A stretch of 6,734 nucleotides of DNA. Origin: Oxalobacter sp. (GTDB lineage Bacteria; Pseudomonadota; Gammaproteobacteria; Burkholderiales; Burkholderiaceae_D). Made by a program: the position numbers and the translations under genes. The stretch is from contig JAAZED010000180.1 in assembly GCA_012512465.1 (NCBI GenBank), positions 1-6,734 of the forward strand, in the 5' to 3' direction. The notes beneath the pieces were generated by a model that was not told where the DNA came from, did not search any database, and saw nothing but the letters and a program-made list of their open reading frames with translations. Shown here one piece after another: positions 1 to 6,054 of the stretch. Every line of letters starts with the position of its first letter. The stretch's first letter is position 1.

Positions 1-113
1 AAGCCGTATTTTCCAGCGGCAGGCATTGTAATGAATGCGGCAATACTGCAGTGATCCGCAAGGATGGCTGTGATTTCTGCATTGCCTGTGGTGCCATAGG
101 AACCTGTGGATAA
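1..113 (+). CDS. C-terminal end of probable adenosylcobalamin-dependent (class II) ribonucleotide reductase (partial)
   Basis: Only the last 36 codons are present; the reading frame begins at position 3 and ends with TAA at 111-113. The visible tail has paired cysteines in the pattern CNEC-G, then DGC-DF-C-IAC-G and a final TCG. This CxxC...CxxC arrangement with a DGC motif is known from the C-terminal zinc-binding/redox tail of class II (B12-dependent) ribonucleotide reductases, which convert ribonucleotides to deoxyribonucleotides and use C-terminal cysteines to re-reduce the active site. A similar tail occurs in some other zinc-ribbon proteins, and the catalytic domain lies outside the window, so the identification rests on this short stretch alone. 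The gene is convergent with the nitroreductase and is followed by a strong hairpin at 152-175. Confidence 0.6.
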   Translation, partial: AVFSSGRHCNECGNTAVIRKDGCDFCIACGAIGTCG

Positions 114-151
114 GGCTTTTCCAAAGCGGTGGGAGCCGCCACAGGCAAGCA

Positions 152-175
152 AAAACCTGACGTCAGTCAGGTTTT
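152..175. terminator. Bidirectional intrinsic terminator between convergent genes
   Basis: A perfect 10-bp stem (AAAACCTGAC at 152-161, GTCAGGTTTT at 166-175) encloses the 4-base loop GTCA. The A-run on one side and T-run on the other are part of the stem, so the element can work in both directions. It lies 38 bp after the stop of the ribonucleotide reductase-like gene and 18 bp after the stop of the minus-strand nitroreductase, where a shared terminator is expected. Confidence 0.85.
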
Positions 176-193
176 ATATACAGGAAAGAGCGC

Positions 194-751
194 TCAGCGG
201 ATATGATTGACTGTATTTCCCCGTATTGTGCGCTCTCCGGGAGGGCCGTCTTCTTTGGCGCCAATGACGAGTGCGCCATAGGGGCAATACCTTTCGGGGA
301 TGTCGAGCTTTTCCCGGTATTCAGCATCTTTGGATCCCTGAAAAAGAAAAAGCACGTAATTGACCCAGCAGGTACTGTAACCCAGGGATTCAGCCGCAAT
401 CATCATGTTCTGGATGGCAGCGGCACAATCGGATTCCACCATTGGTTCATCAGGCCCTGAGACAATAATGAGTAATGGCGCATGATGAAAAATACTGTAG
501 TTTTCGCTTTGTGCCATCAGGCTGAGATAGCGGTCTTTGACGCCGACAGCAACAGCTTTTGATTCCCGGTTCATGTCAGCCATCAATTCCTGTGACTGAA
601 CCACGGTAAAGTGACGTTCCTGCCGGTTCATGGAGCAGGGAGCCAGCCTGCCGGCTTCAAGGATGGCTTCTGCCATATCATCCGGTACCCGCGTTTCCTG
701 GAATTTTCTGATGGAACGGCGTTGCCGGATCAATTGCAAAGTCTCATTCAT
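194..751 (-). CDS. Nitroreductase-family FMN-dependent oxidoreductase
   Basis: A 185-aa protein of typical length for single-domain nitroreductases, which are cytosolic FMN enzymes using NAD(P)H to reduce nitro groups, quinones or other acceptors. Family features visible: the N-terminal RRSIRKF (residues 11-17), which contacts the FMN phosphate; the APCSMNRQ segment (37-44), corresponding to the usual APSxxNxQ; the helix around D108-CAAAIQNMMIAAESLG; and the C-terminal YGALVIGA strand (158-165) followed by a downstream arginine (R177). The physiological substrate cannot be told from sequence. The ATG (749-751 on the plus strand) is preceded by AGAAAG with a 7-base spacer, a modest ribosome site. 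The gene is divergent from the hemerythrin-like gene and appears to be transcribed alone, closed by the hairpin at 152-175. Confidence 0.9.
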   Translation of the reverse strand: MNETLQLIRQRRSIRKFQETRVPDDMAEAILEAGRLAPCSMNRQERHFTVVQSQELMADMNRESKAVAVGVKDRYLSLMAQSENYSIFHHAPLLIIVSGPDEPMVESDCAAAIQNMMIAAESLGYSTCWVNYVLFLFQGSKDAEYREKLDIPERYCPYGALVIGAKEDGPPGERTIRGNTVNHIR

Positions 752-800
752 CGCTCAACTTTCTAAAATGGATGTGGCATCAAACGGTTTTTTTGACACT

Positions 801-809
801 AATATATCA
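801..809 (-). promoter_or_regulatory. Possible extended -10 promoter element of the nitroreductase gene
   Basis: On the minus strand this reads TGATATATT, which fits an extended -10 (TGn followed by TATAAT with one mismatch). There is no good -35 hexamer 16-18 bp upstream (the 17-bp position reads CAGCAA), which an extended -10 can tolerate. Transcription would start near 794, giving an approximately 43-nt leader before the ATG. This is a pattern match only. Confidence 0.35.
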
Positions 810-857
810 CTGCCTGCCCATCCTTGCTGTTGCCAGATCCCCTGTTTTACTTTTCCA

Positions 858-882
858 GCCGTCATCCTGCTGTGCTGACGGC
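858..882. repeat. 7-bp inverted repeat in the divergent intergenic region, possible operator
   Basis: GCCGTCA (858-864) and TGACGGC (876-882) form a perfect inverted repeat with an 11-base spacer; half-site centres are 18 bp apart, close to two helical turns. It lies about 50 bp upstream of the putative nitroreductase -10 element and about 200 bp upstream of the hemerythrin-like start. It could be a dimeric regulator site or an RNA hairpin; the downstream T-run on the plus strand is not adjacent, so a terminator role is less likely. Confidence 0.4.
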
Positions 883-1072
883 GTATTGTTTCCCTGTTTT
901 TTCCTTTTCCTGTTGTGGCTTTGCAAGGCGCAGATGTGGAAATACATAAAAAATTTCATGTTACCCCTTGAAAAAATAGCGAATTCTGCCGTAATAAGTG
1001 AATTGAACAGGTGGAACTTTGCTGTTTTGCAGGACTCTTTATCAACGATATCCATTTCATACTGCAAAAACC

Positions 1073-1076
1073 GGAG
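1073..1076 (+). promoter_or_regulatory. Ribosome binding site fixing the start of the hemerythrin-like gene
   Basis: GGAG lies 7 bases before the ATG at 1084. The more upstream in-frame start at 772 has no comparable site, so this motif decides the shorter 245-aa protein over a 349-aa one. Confidence 0.75.
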
Positions 1077-1083
1077 TAAAAAC

Positions 1084-1821
1084 ATGCTGTCGAGTACTTA
1101 TGTACAGGTTGCCATGCAACTGGAAAATGATCGCTTGCGGGAAGATCTGTCGCGTTTGAAACGCTGGGCAGAAGACTTCTGTGAGAGTGGGAAATACCAG
1201 CAGGAGGCGCTGGAAAAGCTGCTCCTGCTTGCTTATCCGTTGCACAGCCAATGCTGTCTCCGGCGACTGGAAGTTCACTTTCTGCCTGAAATGCAAAAGC
1301 AGGTACCGGAAAGCAGCAGGCTGATCGCTGATCATGAGGTACTGCACCAGTCTTCAGCCAACCTGCATGCGGCTGTCTGCCTGAGCCTGTATCAGGTCTT
1401 GAAAGAAGGAGGCAATGCCAGTGCCGTATCAAAGGCGCTGGTGGAGCAGTACTGTCAGACAATGTTTCAACTGCTTGAAATCGAAGAACGCCTGATTTTC
1501 CCGTTGGCTCAGGAGAATATTCCCCGTGAAAGCTGGTTTTCCCTGGCCAGAATATTCATGCGCGAGCAGACTGATGAAATCAGCCGCCATGTCGTTATTG
1601 ATCTGGATGATGACCATCTGGAGAAATATTGCCCTTTATCAATAAATGGGCGTGACGAAAAAGCAGATTCAGGGTTAAAATATAATCTATCAGATAACTC
1701 CGGCTTACAAGGCTTGGAATTGTCTTCTCTGCATGTTGGAAGCGGACAACTCCCGCCATCCAATTTGACGCGGATACATGGTAAACCGGTCGTTCAGCAA
1801 GCACTCCTTCAAAACAGCTGA
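1084..1821 (+). CDS. Hemerythrin/HHE-like helical protein with degenerate metal ligands
   Basis: A 245-aa, largely helical soluble protein. Residues about 10-165 can be laid by eye along the four-helix hemerythrin/HHE fold, which normally binds a di-iron centre via His, Asp and Glu. The best support is the last helix: LLEIEERLIFPLAQENIP (130-147) resembles the family's H-M-x-x-E-E-x-x-x-x-P-L-A motif, and IADHEVLH (81-88) fits the third-helix histidine. At the usual first- and second-helix ligand places I see E/N/D/R (13-17) and CCLRRLE (57-63), and in the last helix Met and Leu replace two histidines. Iron binding is therefore doubtful. Residues from about 185 on are polar and low in structure, with AT-rich, rarer codons (tta, cta, tca, ata) and an internal TATAAT, so the true C-terminus may be earlier if a frameshift occurred. 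The fold assignment is inference; an unrelated helical bundle is possible. Confidence 0.6.
   Translation: MLSSTYVQVAMQLENDRLREDLSRLKRWAEDFCESGKYQQEALEKLLLLAYPLHSQCCLRRLEVHFLPEMQKQVPESSRLIADHEVLHQSSANLHAAVCLSLYQVLKEGGNASAVSKALVEQYCQTMFQLLEIEERLIFPLAQENIPRESWFSLARIFMREQTDEISRHVVIDLDDDHLEKYCPLSINGRDEKADSGLKYNLSDNSGLQGLELSSLHVGSGQLPPSNLTRIHGKPVVQQALLQNS
1681..1686 (+). promoter_or_regulatory. Consensus -10 hexamer inside the tail of the hemerythrin-like gene
   Basis: A perfect TATAAT at 1681-1686 in an AT-rich patch. No recognisable -35 hexamer sits 16-18 bp upstream (sequence there is A-rich), so promoter strength is unknown. If active it would start near 1693 and produce a transcript covering the leader and small gene that ends at the terminator at 2125-2158. 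Confidence 0.4.
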
Positions 1822-1912
1822 CGACTTCCTGGAAGTACTGCCGTCTGTTTTACCAGACAGGCCGGCAAGGTATTTCCGGTATATCTCAAAAAGATTAACG
1901 GGTGAGGTTGAT
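1693..1912 (+). promoter_or_regulatory. Foldable leader upstream of the 65-aa gene, possible structured RNA
   Basis: The stretch between the TATAAT and the small gene holds several inverted repeats: TTGTC+TTC (1720-1727) with GAA and GACAA (1739-1741, 1745-1749, 3-base bulge); ACTTCC-T-GGAAGT (1824-1836); and GCCGTCTG (1840-1847) with CAGAC-a-GGC (1854-1862) around a TTTTAC loop. TGGTAAA (1779-1785) could alternatively pair with TTTACCA (1849-1855), competing with the last hairpin. The first ~130 bases overlap the annotated end of the hemerythrin-like gene. I match it to no known riboswitch; it may be a leader, a small RNA or merely the end of the coding sequence. Confidence 0.25.
1901..1907 (+). 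promoter_or_regulatory. Ribosome binding site fixing the start of the 65-aa gene
   Basis: GGTGAGG is 5 bases before the ATG at 1913. An in-frame ATG at 1778 exists but lacks such a site and would overlap the preceding gene, so 1913 is the preferred start. Confidence 0.65.
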
Positions 1913-2110
1913 ATGAAAAGATTTATATCCAGGCATCATGCTGCCTATTTAAAACGCATTTACATGAAAACGGAATTTGACCGCCAACTGGTGATGGGTA
2001 TCCATAATCGCAAGGCGGCCATGTACGATATCCTGGCAGAACGTGAGCAATTGCCAAAATCCTATGATATGCACCGTCATTGCACCAGCCAGTGCTACTG
2101 CGGCAATTAA
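1913..2110 (+). CDS. Small hypothetical protein with Cys/His-rich C-terminus
   Basis: A 65-aa basic protein that I do not recognise. It starts with a positively charged, His-containing segment (MKRFISRHH), continues as a probable amphipathic helix with many Arg/Lys/Glu (12-48), and ends in MHRHCTSQCYCGN, where H54, H56, C57, C61 and C63 form a compact cluster that could bind a metal. There is no signal peptide or membrane segment. Support for a real gene: a good ribosome site 5 bases before the ATG, an intrinsic terminator 14 bp after the stop, and a protein-like composition. It lies 91 bp after the hemerythrin-like gene and might be co-transcribed with it or come from the internal promoter-like element at 1681. 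Confidence 0.55.
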   Translation: MKRFISRHHAAYLKRIYMKTEFDRQLVMGIHNRKAAMYDILAEREQLPKSYDMHRHCTSQCYCGN

Positions 2111-2124
2111 CGATGGGATGTCTT

Positions 2125-2158
2125 TGCAACTGACCGGTTTCCGGTTGGTTGCAGTTTT
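2125..2158 (+). terminator. Intrinsic terminator after the 65-aa gene
   Basis: A 13-bp stem (2125-2137 with 2141-2153), including two G-U type pairs and a core of CCGG-TTT-CCGG, has a 3-base loop and is followed by GTTTT. The other strand lacks a T-run after the stem, so it acts on the plus strand. It separates the hemerythrin-like/small-gene unit from the DUF349 gene. Confidence 0.85.
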
Positions 2159-2219
2159 CCCCTCCTGAAAGTATTTTTCCGCAATATTTCTGTTTTCCGG
2201 AAGGCTGATATCTGGCTGT

Positions 2220-2231
2220 AATCCGCGGATT
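2220..2231. repeat. 12-bp perfect palindrome followed by a T-run upstream of the DUF349 gene
   Basis: AATCCGCGGATT is fully self-complementary with no spacer and runs into a T tract up to 2236. It lies 115 bp before the DUF349 start, in an AT-rich stretch that must contain that gene's promoter; TATCAT at 2298-2303 is a fair -10 match there but lacks a spaced -35. A DNA-binding site is possible; a hairpin without a loop is unlikely to terminate well. Confidence 0.3.
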
Positions 2232-2345
2232 TTTTTATGAGAGCATAAAAAAATCGTTTTCTTGTCTTTTTGAGAAGCGCTTTTTGCAGAGTCTTGTTAT
2301 CATGAATGTCCTCGCAATGTGATTGCCGATTTGGATTTCAGGTTT

Positions 2346-4892
2346 ATGTTTGATTTTTTATTACAACGCTTCGGGAAAAAACAGCCTGATTCCATTTCAT
2401 TTTCAGAAGAAAAGAAAAATGCCCGGCAGGCAGCAGCCAATGAAGTGCGGCAGGCAGCAATCCAGCAGGCTGAGGCATTGCCTGATGATGAGAATGAGGC
2501 GGCCGCATTCATTTTGCAAAGTTCATCGGCTGATGCCCGTTTTATTGCGGCACAAAAAGTCCATTCCAAAGTCCTGCTGGAGCAGATCAGAAATGCCCTG
2601 CGAAATACTGACCGGCGTGTCACCCGCCTGGTGCAGTCCAGGCTGGACGCGCTTTCACAGCGCGAGAAGCAGCAGGAACAGATCCTGGCCTGTGTTGATT
2701 TAGCCAATCACCTGAAAAATGAAGTTCACTTGCTCCCCAATCTGGTGGCAGATCTTGATCGCCAGTGGGATACCGTTAAAAAAGCAGATGCTGATGATGC
2801 GGGGCTTGTGCAGCAATATGAGGCCATTCGTGACGCAATCGGGCAGCGCCTGTCGGATCAGGCGGCATTGCAGCGCGAGGTCATGGATACGCTTTCTGCG
2901 TTAAGGCAGCTTGAAGAAGAAGAGGCAGCGCTGACCCCGCCAGAACGGGAAGCCCGGCTCACCGTACTGTTGGCATTATCCGAAAACCGGGTTCAGTCGC
3001 GTGAGTGGACTGCGTTGCCGCGGCACCTGATCAATGACGTTGACGAAGCGAAAGAGCGTCTTGCTGGCAATACACAGCAGCACAGGCAAAACCATGAAGC
3101 GCTGGCGGTACGCATAGAGATGCTGGCGGCATGGGAAAGTGCGGATCTGTCGACTTTGACGCTGAAGGATCTGCAGCAGCAATGGCGGGCGTTTCCAGTC
3201 GGAAATGATGATGAACGCCTGTCTGATCTCCAGGCAAGATTTGATGCGCTTGCTGCCCGGGTTTCCCGGGACGACAGGCAAGAGCACGAAAAAACCGGGC
3301 AAAAACTCTCTTCCACCGAAATCGAATCACTTTTTGCCTATTCCCTTTCTCTCATGAAAAAAGCCATTGAGGAAGGATCAGTTCGTGAGGCAACACAGCA
3401 AAGCGAGCGGATAACGCACCTGGATTTTTCTGTATTTGAGCCGTCTTTCGAACAAAAGGCCATGCTGGTTCAGTTGCGCTCTGAACTCAGAAATCTTGCT
3501 GATTGGGCACGATGGGGAGGACATGCTTCCCGCGAACAACTGCTTCGCATTGTAGAGGCACTTCCCGGAAAGAATTATCCATTGGAAGAGCTGGCTGCTG
3601 CGGTTGTCGATGCACGGGAAAAATGGAAAGCATTGAATGAATCTTCAGGGATGGCTTCCAAGAGCCAGTGGCAACAATTTGATGCAGCCTGTAACCATGC
3701 GTATGAGCCGGTCATGGAATATGCCCGTTCACAGGCCGTTGCACGTGAACAGAATAAAAAGAAAGCGCAGGCATTGGTAGACAGTGCCCGGGAGATCCTT
3801 TCAACGCTGAAGCTGCCGCCCGAAGAAAATGAGATGAACTGGCGCTCGCTGGTTGAATATCAGAGACAGGTACAGCGCACATGGCAGCAGATCGGGCCGA
3901 TTACCCGAAAAGAGAAAAAACGGCTGAACGCCGAGCTTGACGCGGTTATGCACCCTTTGGATGAATTGCTGAAGGAAGAGACGAAAATCGAAGTGCAAAG
4001 GCGAAAGGAACTGATAGAAGAAGTCAGAAATCTTGAGCCTCAGGACAAAAAATCAGGCCGGATGGCGCGGCAATTGCAGGAAAAATGGCAGGAAAGGGCC
4101 CGGGCGTTTCCCCTGGACAGCCGTGAGGACGAGAAGTTGTGGCAACAGTTCCGAAGTGCATCAGAAGCCATTTTTGCCCACCGCAGCAAACTGAATGAAG
4201 TGGCGGAAAAAGAGCGGCTGGACAGTTTGCGCGAAAAGGAAAAACTCTGCGAAAATCTGGAAACAAACCTCGCAGAAACGGTTGGAAAAATACAGCAGGC
4301 TCTCAGGGAGGCTGATGGGCAATGGCGCGGTGCCGGTCCTGTACCGAAGGAGCAGGAAGGTGTTATTCAAGAACGTTATAACGCCGCAGTGGAAGCCCTT
4401 CTGTCCCGGATGAGGACAATGCAGGAAGAAGAAAAAAACCGCCGGATTGCTGCGTTGATTGAGAAACTTTCTATTTGCCAGAAAGGGGAAAATGCCCTGC
4501 CGGATCAGCCTGAATTGGCCGATGAATTGAAATCCCTGTGGGAGTCACAGCCGTCAGATGAGTGGAAAAAAATGTTGCGCCCGCGTTTTGATGCAGCATT
4601 AAACGCACTGGCAGCCAGGGATGCAGCGTATGTCGAAGCACTGAAGTCCCGTCAGTCGCATCTTTCGGAGCAGTTGCTCAGGCTTGAAATTGCTGCTGCC
4701 ATAGACAGCCCGCCCGAGTTTGCTGAAAAACGGCGGCAGGTACAACTGGAAGTCCTGAAGGATTCACTTTCAGGCAATCGGAATGTCTCTTCACACGATC
4801 AGCTCAATGCGCTGTGTATCTTGCCTGTACTCACCGATCCCCTGTCTGCAGACAGAATTATCAGGCTGGTCAAAAAGATCAAGGGTGCATAA
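2346..4892 (+). CDS. Large DUF349 repeat protein
   Basis: An 848-aa, highly charged, almost wholly helical protein rich in Gln, Glu, Arg and Ala, with no signal peptide or membrane segment, so cytosolic. It contains repeated DUF349-type units, each marked by a helix with a central tryptophan followed by a turn and a second helix: QQQWRAFP (W280), REKWKAL (W427), QRTWQQIGPITR (W513), QEKWQERARAFP (W581), DGQWRGAGPVP (W660) and KSLWESQ (W732), with a weaker DRQW at W141. Long proteins of this kind are common in betaproteobacteria; their molecular role is not established. The start is chosen as MFDFLLQRFGKK, which matches family N-termini as I recall them, although its AGG is only 3 bases away. 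A GTG at 2319 would add 9 residues but has no ribosome site. A strong terminator lies upstream, so the gene needs its own promoter. Confidence 0.88.
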   Translation: MFDFLLQRFGKKQPDSISFSEEKKNARQAAANEVRQAAIQQAEALPDDENEAAAFILQSSSADARFIAAQKVHSKVLLEQIRNALRNTDRRVTRLVQSRLDALSQREKQQEQILACVDLANHLKNEVHLLPNLVADLDRQWDTVKKADADDAGLVQQYEAIRDAIGQRLSDQAALQREVMDTLSALRQLEEEEAALTPPEREARLTVLLALSENRVQSREWTALPRHLINDVDEAKERLAGNTQQHRQNHEALAVRIEMLAAWESADLSTLTLKDLQQQWRAFPVGNDDERLSDLQARFDALAARVSRDDRQEHEKTGQKLSSTEIESLFAYSLSLMKKAIEEGSVREATQQSERITHLDFSVFEPSFEQKAMLVQLRSELRNLADWARWGGHASREQLLRIVEALPGKNYPLEELAAAVVDAREKWKALNESSGMASKSQWQQFDAACNHAYEPVMEYARSQAVAREQNKKKAQALVDSAREILSTLKLPPEENEMNWRSLVEYQRQVQRTWQQIGPITRKEKKRLNAELDAVMHPLDELLKEETKIEVQRRKELIEEVRNLEPQDKKSGRMARQLQEKWQERARAFPLDSREDEKLWQQFRSASEAIFAHRSKLNEVAEKERLDSLREKEKLCENLETNLAETVGKIQQALREADGQWRGAGPVPKEQEGVIQERYNAAVEALLSRMRTMQEEEKNRRIAALIEKLSICQKGENALPDQPELADELKSLWESQPSDEWKKMLRPRFDAALNALAARDAAYVEALKSRQSHLSEQLLRLEIAAAIDSPPEFAEKRRQVQLEVLKDSLSGNRNVSSHDQLNALCILPVLTDPLSADRIIRLVKKIKGA

Positions 4893-4897
4893 GTTGA

Positions 4898-5083
4898 GTG
4901 ACATCCCTAGGGTCAGGACGCGTTAAATTGCCTGCTGCAAAGCCGTTGTGCCCCAAATGGTGGTGTTGCATCGAAAAACGGGAACTTGATGGTGGCCAGC
5001 ACTACCTGCGTCCCCATTTCCCGCTGCGCCGGGCCCTTTGCGCCAAAACGGCTTTTCGCAAACGGAAAATCAATGAGGCCTGA
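4898..5083 (+). CDS. Possible small basic protein downstream of the DUF349 gene
   Basis: A 61-aa frame starting with GTG 5 bp after the DUF349 stop and ending 2 bp before the convergent hslO stop. It is strongly basic, with Cys residues in PLCPKWWCCIEKRE (16-29) and a C-terminus ending RKRKINEA; the stretch QHYLRPHFPLRRAL looks protein-like rather than random. There is no clear ribosome site of its own, so translation would depend on coupling to the DUF349 gene. I do not recognise the family. The alternative is non-coding sequence that happens to be open. Confidence 0.45.
   Translation: MTSLGSGRVKLPAAKPLCPKWWCCIEKRELDGGQHYLRPHFPLRRALCAKTAFRKRKINEA
5037..5062. repeat. Imperfect hairpin near the convergent DUF349-unit/hslO junction
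   Basis: TTTGCG (5037-5042) pairs with CGCAAA (5057-5062), and inside it AAAA (5045-5048) pairs with TTTT (5053-5056) around a CGGC loop, with a 2-base bulge. It falls in the end of the possible 61-aa gene. It is the only hairpin I see near this junction and lacks an adjacent T-run outside the stem, so a terminator function is weakly supported. Confidence 0.3.
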
Positions 5084-5085
5084 TC

Positions 5086-6024
5086 CTAGTGCATGGCGTT
5101 TTTTGGGCCGGCTGCCGGATTGGTACTGGTATCCTCTGTAAAAACCTGGGCGACATCAACCCTGTCGAAATCGTATCCCTTGCCGCAGAAGTCACAATTC
5201 ACAGTCAGTTTGCCCTGCTGTTCTTCCAGTGCCTCATTCACTTCGACTTCGCCAAGCATGCGAAACATATCGCTGACTTTCTGGCGGGAACAGCTGCATG
5301 AAAATATTGGTTGCTGAGGCTCAAAGGACAGGATGTCCTCTTCCCAGAAAAGACGATGCTGCAGGGTGTCTATATCCGTGCCGAGCATTTCATCCCGGTT
5401 TAACGTTGAAGACAGCGCAACCAGGTGATCCCATACCCGTGCTTCTTCTTCTGTTTTCTGGCTCAGTCCGTCTTCTCCTGTTTTTTCCGGCAGTTTTTGC
5501 AAAAGAAGACCGCGTGAAACCGAATCGTTGGCTGCCAGCCAGATACAGGTGCTGAGCTGCTCTGATTGCTGCATATAGTTTTCAATAACTTCTGCAAGAT
5601 TTTCTCCTTCGAGCGATACAATGCCCTGATAGGGAAGCTGCCCCGGTACCTTGTCATTCATATCCAGCGTAATGACAAAGCGTCCTCGCCCACGGGCGTG
5701 CACCAATTGTCGAAGGGAGGCATCATCCGCAATAACCGCATCTTCTGCCAGCTTGGCAGTCGCCCGGACATGCAGACTGGAATCGCATTCGGCAACCAGC
5801 AGGCGAACCGGGCCATCGCCCTGTATCTGCATGATCAGTGAGCCATTGAATTTGATATTGCTGGCCAGTAAAACAGCAGCAGAAAGCATTTCTCCCAGGA
5901 GGCTGGTTACCGCAGGCGGATAGGCATGATTTTCCTGCACCTGCTCCCAGGCTTCGGTCAGGTCAACGAATTCACCGCGAACAGCGGCGTGTTCAAACAG
6001 AAATTTTTGCAGACGGTCTTTCAT
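5086..6024 (-). CDS. hslO: Hsp33 redox-regulated molecular chaperone
   Basis: A 312-aa protein of the Hsp33 family, a cytosolic holdase activated by oxidation together with unfolding. The C-terminal redox switch is intact: CSC (C243, C245) and CDFC (C277, C280) form the CxC-x31-CxxC zinc site, which is released on oxidation. The N-terminal domain shows family sequence such as GSLIMQIQGDGPVRLLVAEC (61-80), the A-H-x-R-x-G-RG/RF segment (110-116) and Y-QGIVSLEGENLAEVIENYMQQSEQL. It is slightly longer than the ~290-aa E. coli protein, mainly by a polar tail after the CxxC. The ATG at 6022-6024 has no good ribosome site. It lies 88 bp downstream of the carbonic anhydrase-like gene on the same strand, so it may be co-transcribed or use its own promoter (6055-6060). 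I saw no sigma-32-type heat-shock promoter. Confidence 0.96.
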   Translation of the reverse strand: MKDRLQKFLFEHAAVRGEFVDLTEAWEQVQENHAYPPAVTSLLGEMLSAAVLLASNIKFNGSLIMQIQGDGPVRLLVAECDSSLHVRATAKLAEDAVIADDASLRQLVHARGRGRFVITLDMNDKVPGQLPYQGIVSLEGENLAEVIENYMQQSEQLSTCIWLAANDSVSRGLLLQKLPEKTGEDGLSQKTEEEARVWDHLVALSSTLNRDEMLGTDIDTLQHRLFWEEDILSFEPQQPIFSCSCSRQKVSDMFRMLGEVEVNEALEEQQGKLTVNCDFCGKGYDFDRVDVAQVFTEDTSTNPAAGPKNAMH

Positions 6025-6054
6025 GATGTTATTTTCGTACCAGGAAAAGAGGCC

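Larger units (their letters stand above)
752..1083. other. Divergent intergenic region between nitroreductase and hemerythrin-like gene
   Basis: These 332 bp separate two divergent starts. A plus-strand frame is open across it from 772 and continuous with the downstream gene, but the encoded residues are a random-looking mix of hydrophobic and Cys-rich sequence with no ribosome site at its start, whereas the ATG at 1084 has a good one. I therefore treat it as non-coding. It contains T-rich tracts, a 7-bp inverted repeat (858-882) and a minus-strand extended -10 candidate (801-809). I found no convincing -35/-10 pair for the plus-strand gene; TTGAAA at 968-973 lacks a good -10 at the right distance. 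Confidence 0.6.

Noticed and set aside
793..798. Perfect TTGACA on the plus strand as a -35 for the hemerythrin-like gene.
   Set aside because: The sequence 16-18 bp downstream (around GCCCAT) is not a -10 element, and the start codon is nearly 290 bp away.
772..1083. N-terminal extension of the hemerythrin-like gene by 104 codons, with hydrophobic stretches resembling a signal or membrane segment.
   Set aside because: There is no ribosome site at 772, the residues are an irregular Cys-rich mix, and a good GGAG precedes the ATG at 1084.
1721..1870. Possible 6S RNA (ssrS): TTCTCTGCATGTTGGAAGCGG resembles the 5' arm and CCTTCAAAACAGCTGACGAC an internal part of the enterobacterial RNA, at roughly fitting distance.
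   Set aside because: The complementary 3' arm needed for the long closing stem is absent up to 1912, and the neighbours are not the genes usually found next to ssrS. A covariance-model search (Rfam RF00013) would settle it; a significant hit would overturn this rejection.
1778..1912. Longer form of the small gene starting at ATG 1778.
   Set aside because: It would overlap the preceding gene, lacks a ribosome site, and the added residues are encoded by the hairpin-rich stretch; ATG 1913 has GGTGAGG in place.
2177..2202. Inverted repeat TTCCG...CGGAA in the DUF349 upstream region as a second terminator.
   Set aside because: Only a 5-bp stem with a 16-base loop and no T-run after it; easily due to chance in T-rich DNA.
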